This document shows, in pieces, positions 63,578 to 64,000 of a stretch of 64,000 nt of DNA. The notes beneath the pieces are model-generated. The model saw nothing but the letters and a program-made list of their open reading frames with translations. It was not told the DNA's origin and did no database searches. Source of the DNA: an uncultured Pelagibacteraceae bacterium (GTDB lineage: Bacteria; Pseudomonadota; Alphaproteobacteria; Pelagibacterales; Pelagibacteraceae); the NCBI GenBank assembly GCA_902568465.1, contig CACFQR010000003.1:1-64000 (forward strand), given 5' to 3'. Position numbers and translations under genes: made by a program. Within the stretch, counting starts at the first letter, position 1. The number at the start of each line of letters is the position of its first letter.

Positions 63578-64000
63578 TTTTTATTAATGAAAGTTTAGAA
63601 TTTGCAGTCTTATAAAACTCCTGGTCAATATTTTTTATAGACAAAACTTGTAGATAAAATTCTTTAGCTTTTAAAAACTCTTTTCTTTGTACAAAATAAT
63701 CTCCTAATAAAAGTAAAGCATGGGGCTTCCAAATACTTTCGCTGTTTATCAAAGGTTTTAATGTACTTAACAACTTTTCCTCATTAGTAAAATCTGACTG
63801 AAAAAGTGCTTTTTTAAATATTATTAGGTTTTTAATCTCTGTATCAAATTTATTTTTATTTAAAATATGGTCAAACATCTTAACTAGCTGCTCTTTATCG
63901 TCTATTAAATTTTCATTTAATATTAAAAAAAAGGCTAACACTGAATATGTACTTTTGCTATCCAATACTAATTTATTTAAAATTTTTAGTGCTTTATCTC
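63570..64000 (-). CDS. TPR-like protein (partial, runs off right edge)
   Basis: Helical repeat ALLLLGDYFVQRKEFLKAKEFYLQVLSI; frame remains open upstream of the TTG start in the track; precedes BamB-like gene. Confidence 0.6.
   Translation of the reverse strand, partial: DKALKILNKLVLDSKSTYSVLAFFLILNENLIDDKEQLVKMFDHILNKNKFDTEIKNLIIFKKALFQSDFTNEEKLLSTLKPLINSESIWKPHALLLLGDYFVQRKEFLKAKEFYLQVLSIKNIDQEFYKTANSKLSLIKNE

Noticed and set aside
1-64000. CRISPR arrays, transposons, prophage, toxin-antitoxin or defence islands
   Set aside because: No direct-repeat arrays, transposase/integrase or defence-family motifs were recognised in any large ORF.

Overview
The window is a compact, AT-rich, almost gap-free bacterial chromosome segment. 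Gene content and order point to an alphaproteobacterium of the SAR11/Pelagibacterales type (inference). It carries about 55 protein genes, three tRNA genes (Asp, Val, Leu), and no recognisable rRNA, CRISPR array, transposase, integrase or defence island. Housekeeping blocks: nuoB-nuoA; lon-clpX-clpP-tig; glnA; rrf2-sufBCDSUTA; anmK/tyrS; prfB-PBP1A; rne; thiS-thiG; aroQ-accB-accC; aspS-hda; purM-purN; ndk-pepA; lptF-lptG-lptD-surA-pdxA-rsmA; gmk; acpP-fabG-fabD; rpsF-rpsR-rplI-dnaB; cvpA-purF; a BamB-like gene. The only accessory-looking stretch is about 1.0-5.9 kb: an SGNH hydrolase, a three-domain epimerase/cupin/C-methyltransferase fusion and a GT17-like glycosyltransferase around a tRNA-Asp/tRNA-Val pair. 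Best second-look items: (1) a complete programmed +1 frameshift site in prfB that the ORF track misses; (2) an MMPL/RND transporter split in two frames at a T6 run; (3) an RNase E without the CPxC zinc-link; (4) an orphan TSCPD domain of B12-dependent ribonucleotide reductase; (5) the tri-domain sugar enzyme; (6) an IscR-like operator upstream of the suf operon; (7) overlapping start codons (TCATGA) for divergent purM and a DUF2066-like gene; (8) a two-hairpin rpsF leader behind a good promoter. I found no convincing wholly new multi-gene system. All assignments are from reading the sequence; no searches were run.
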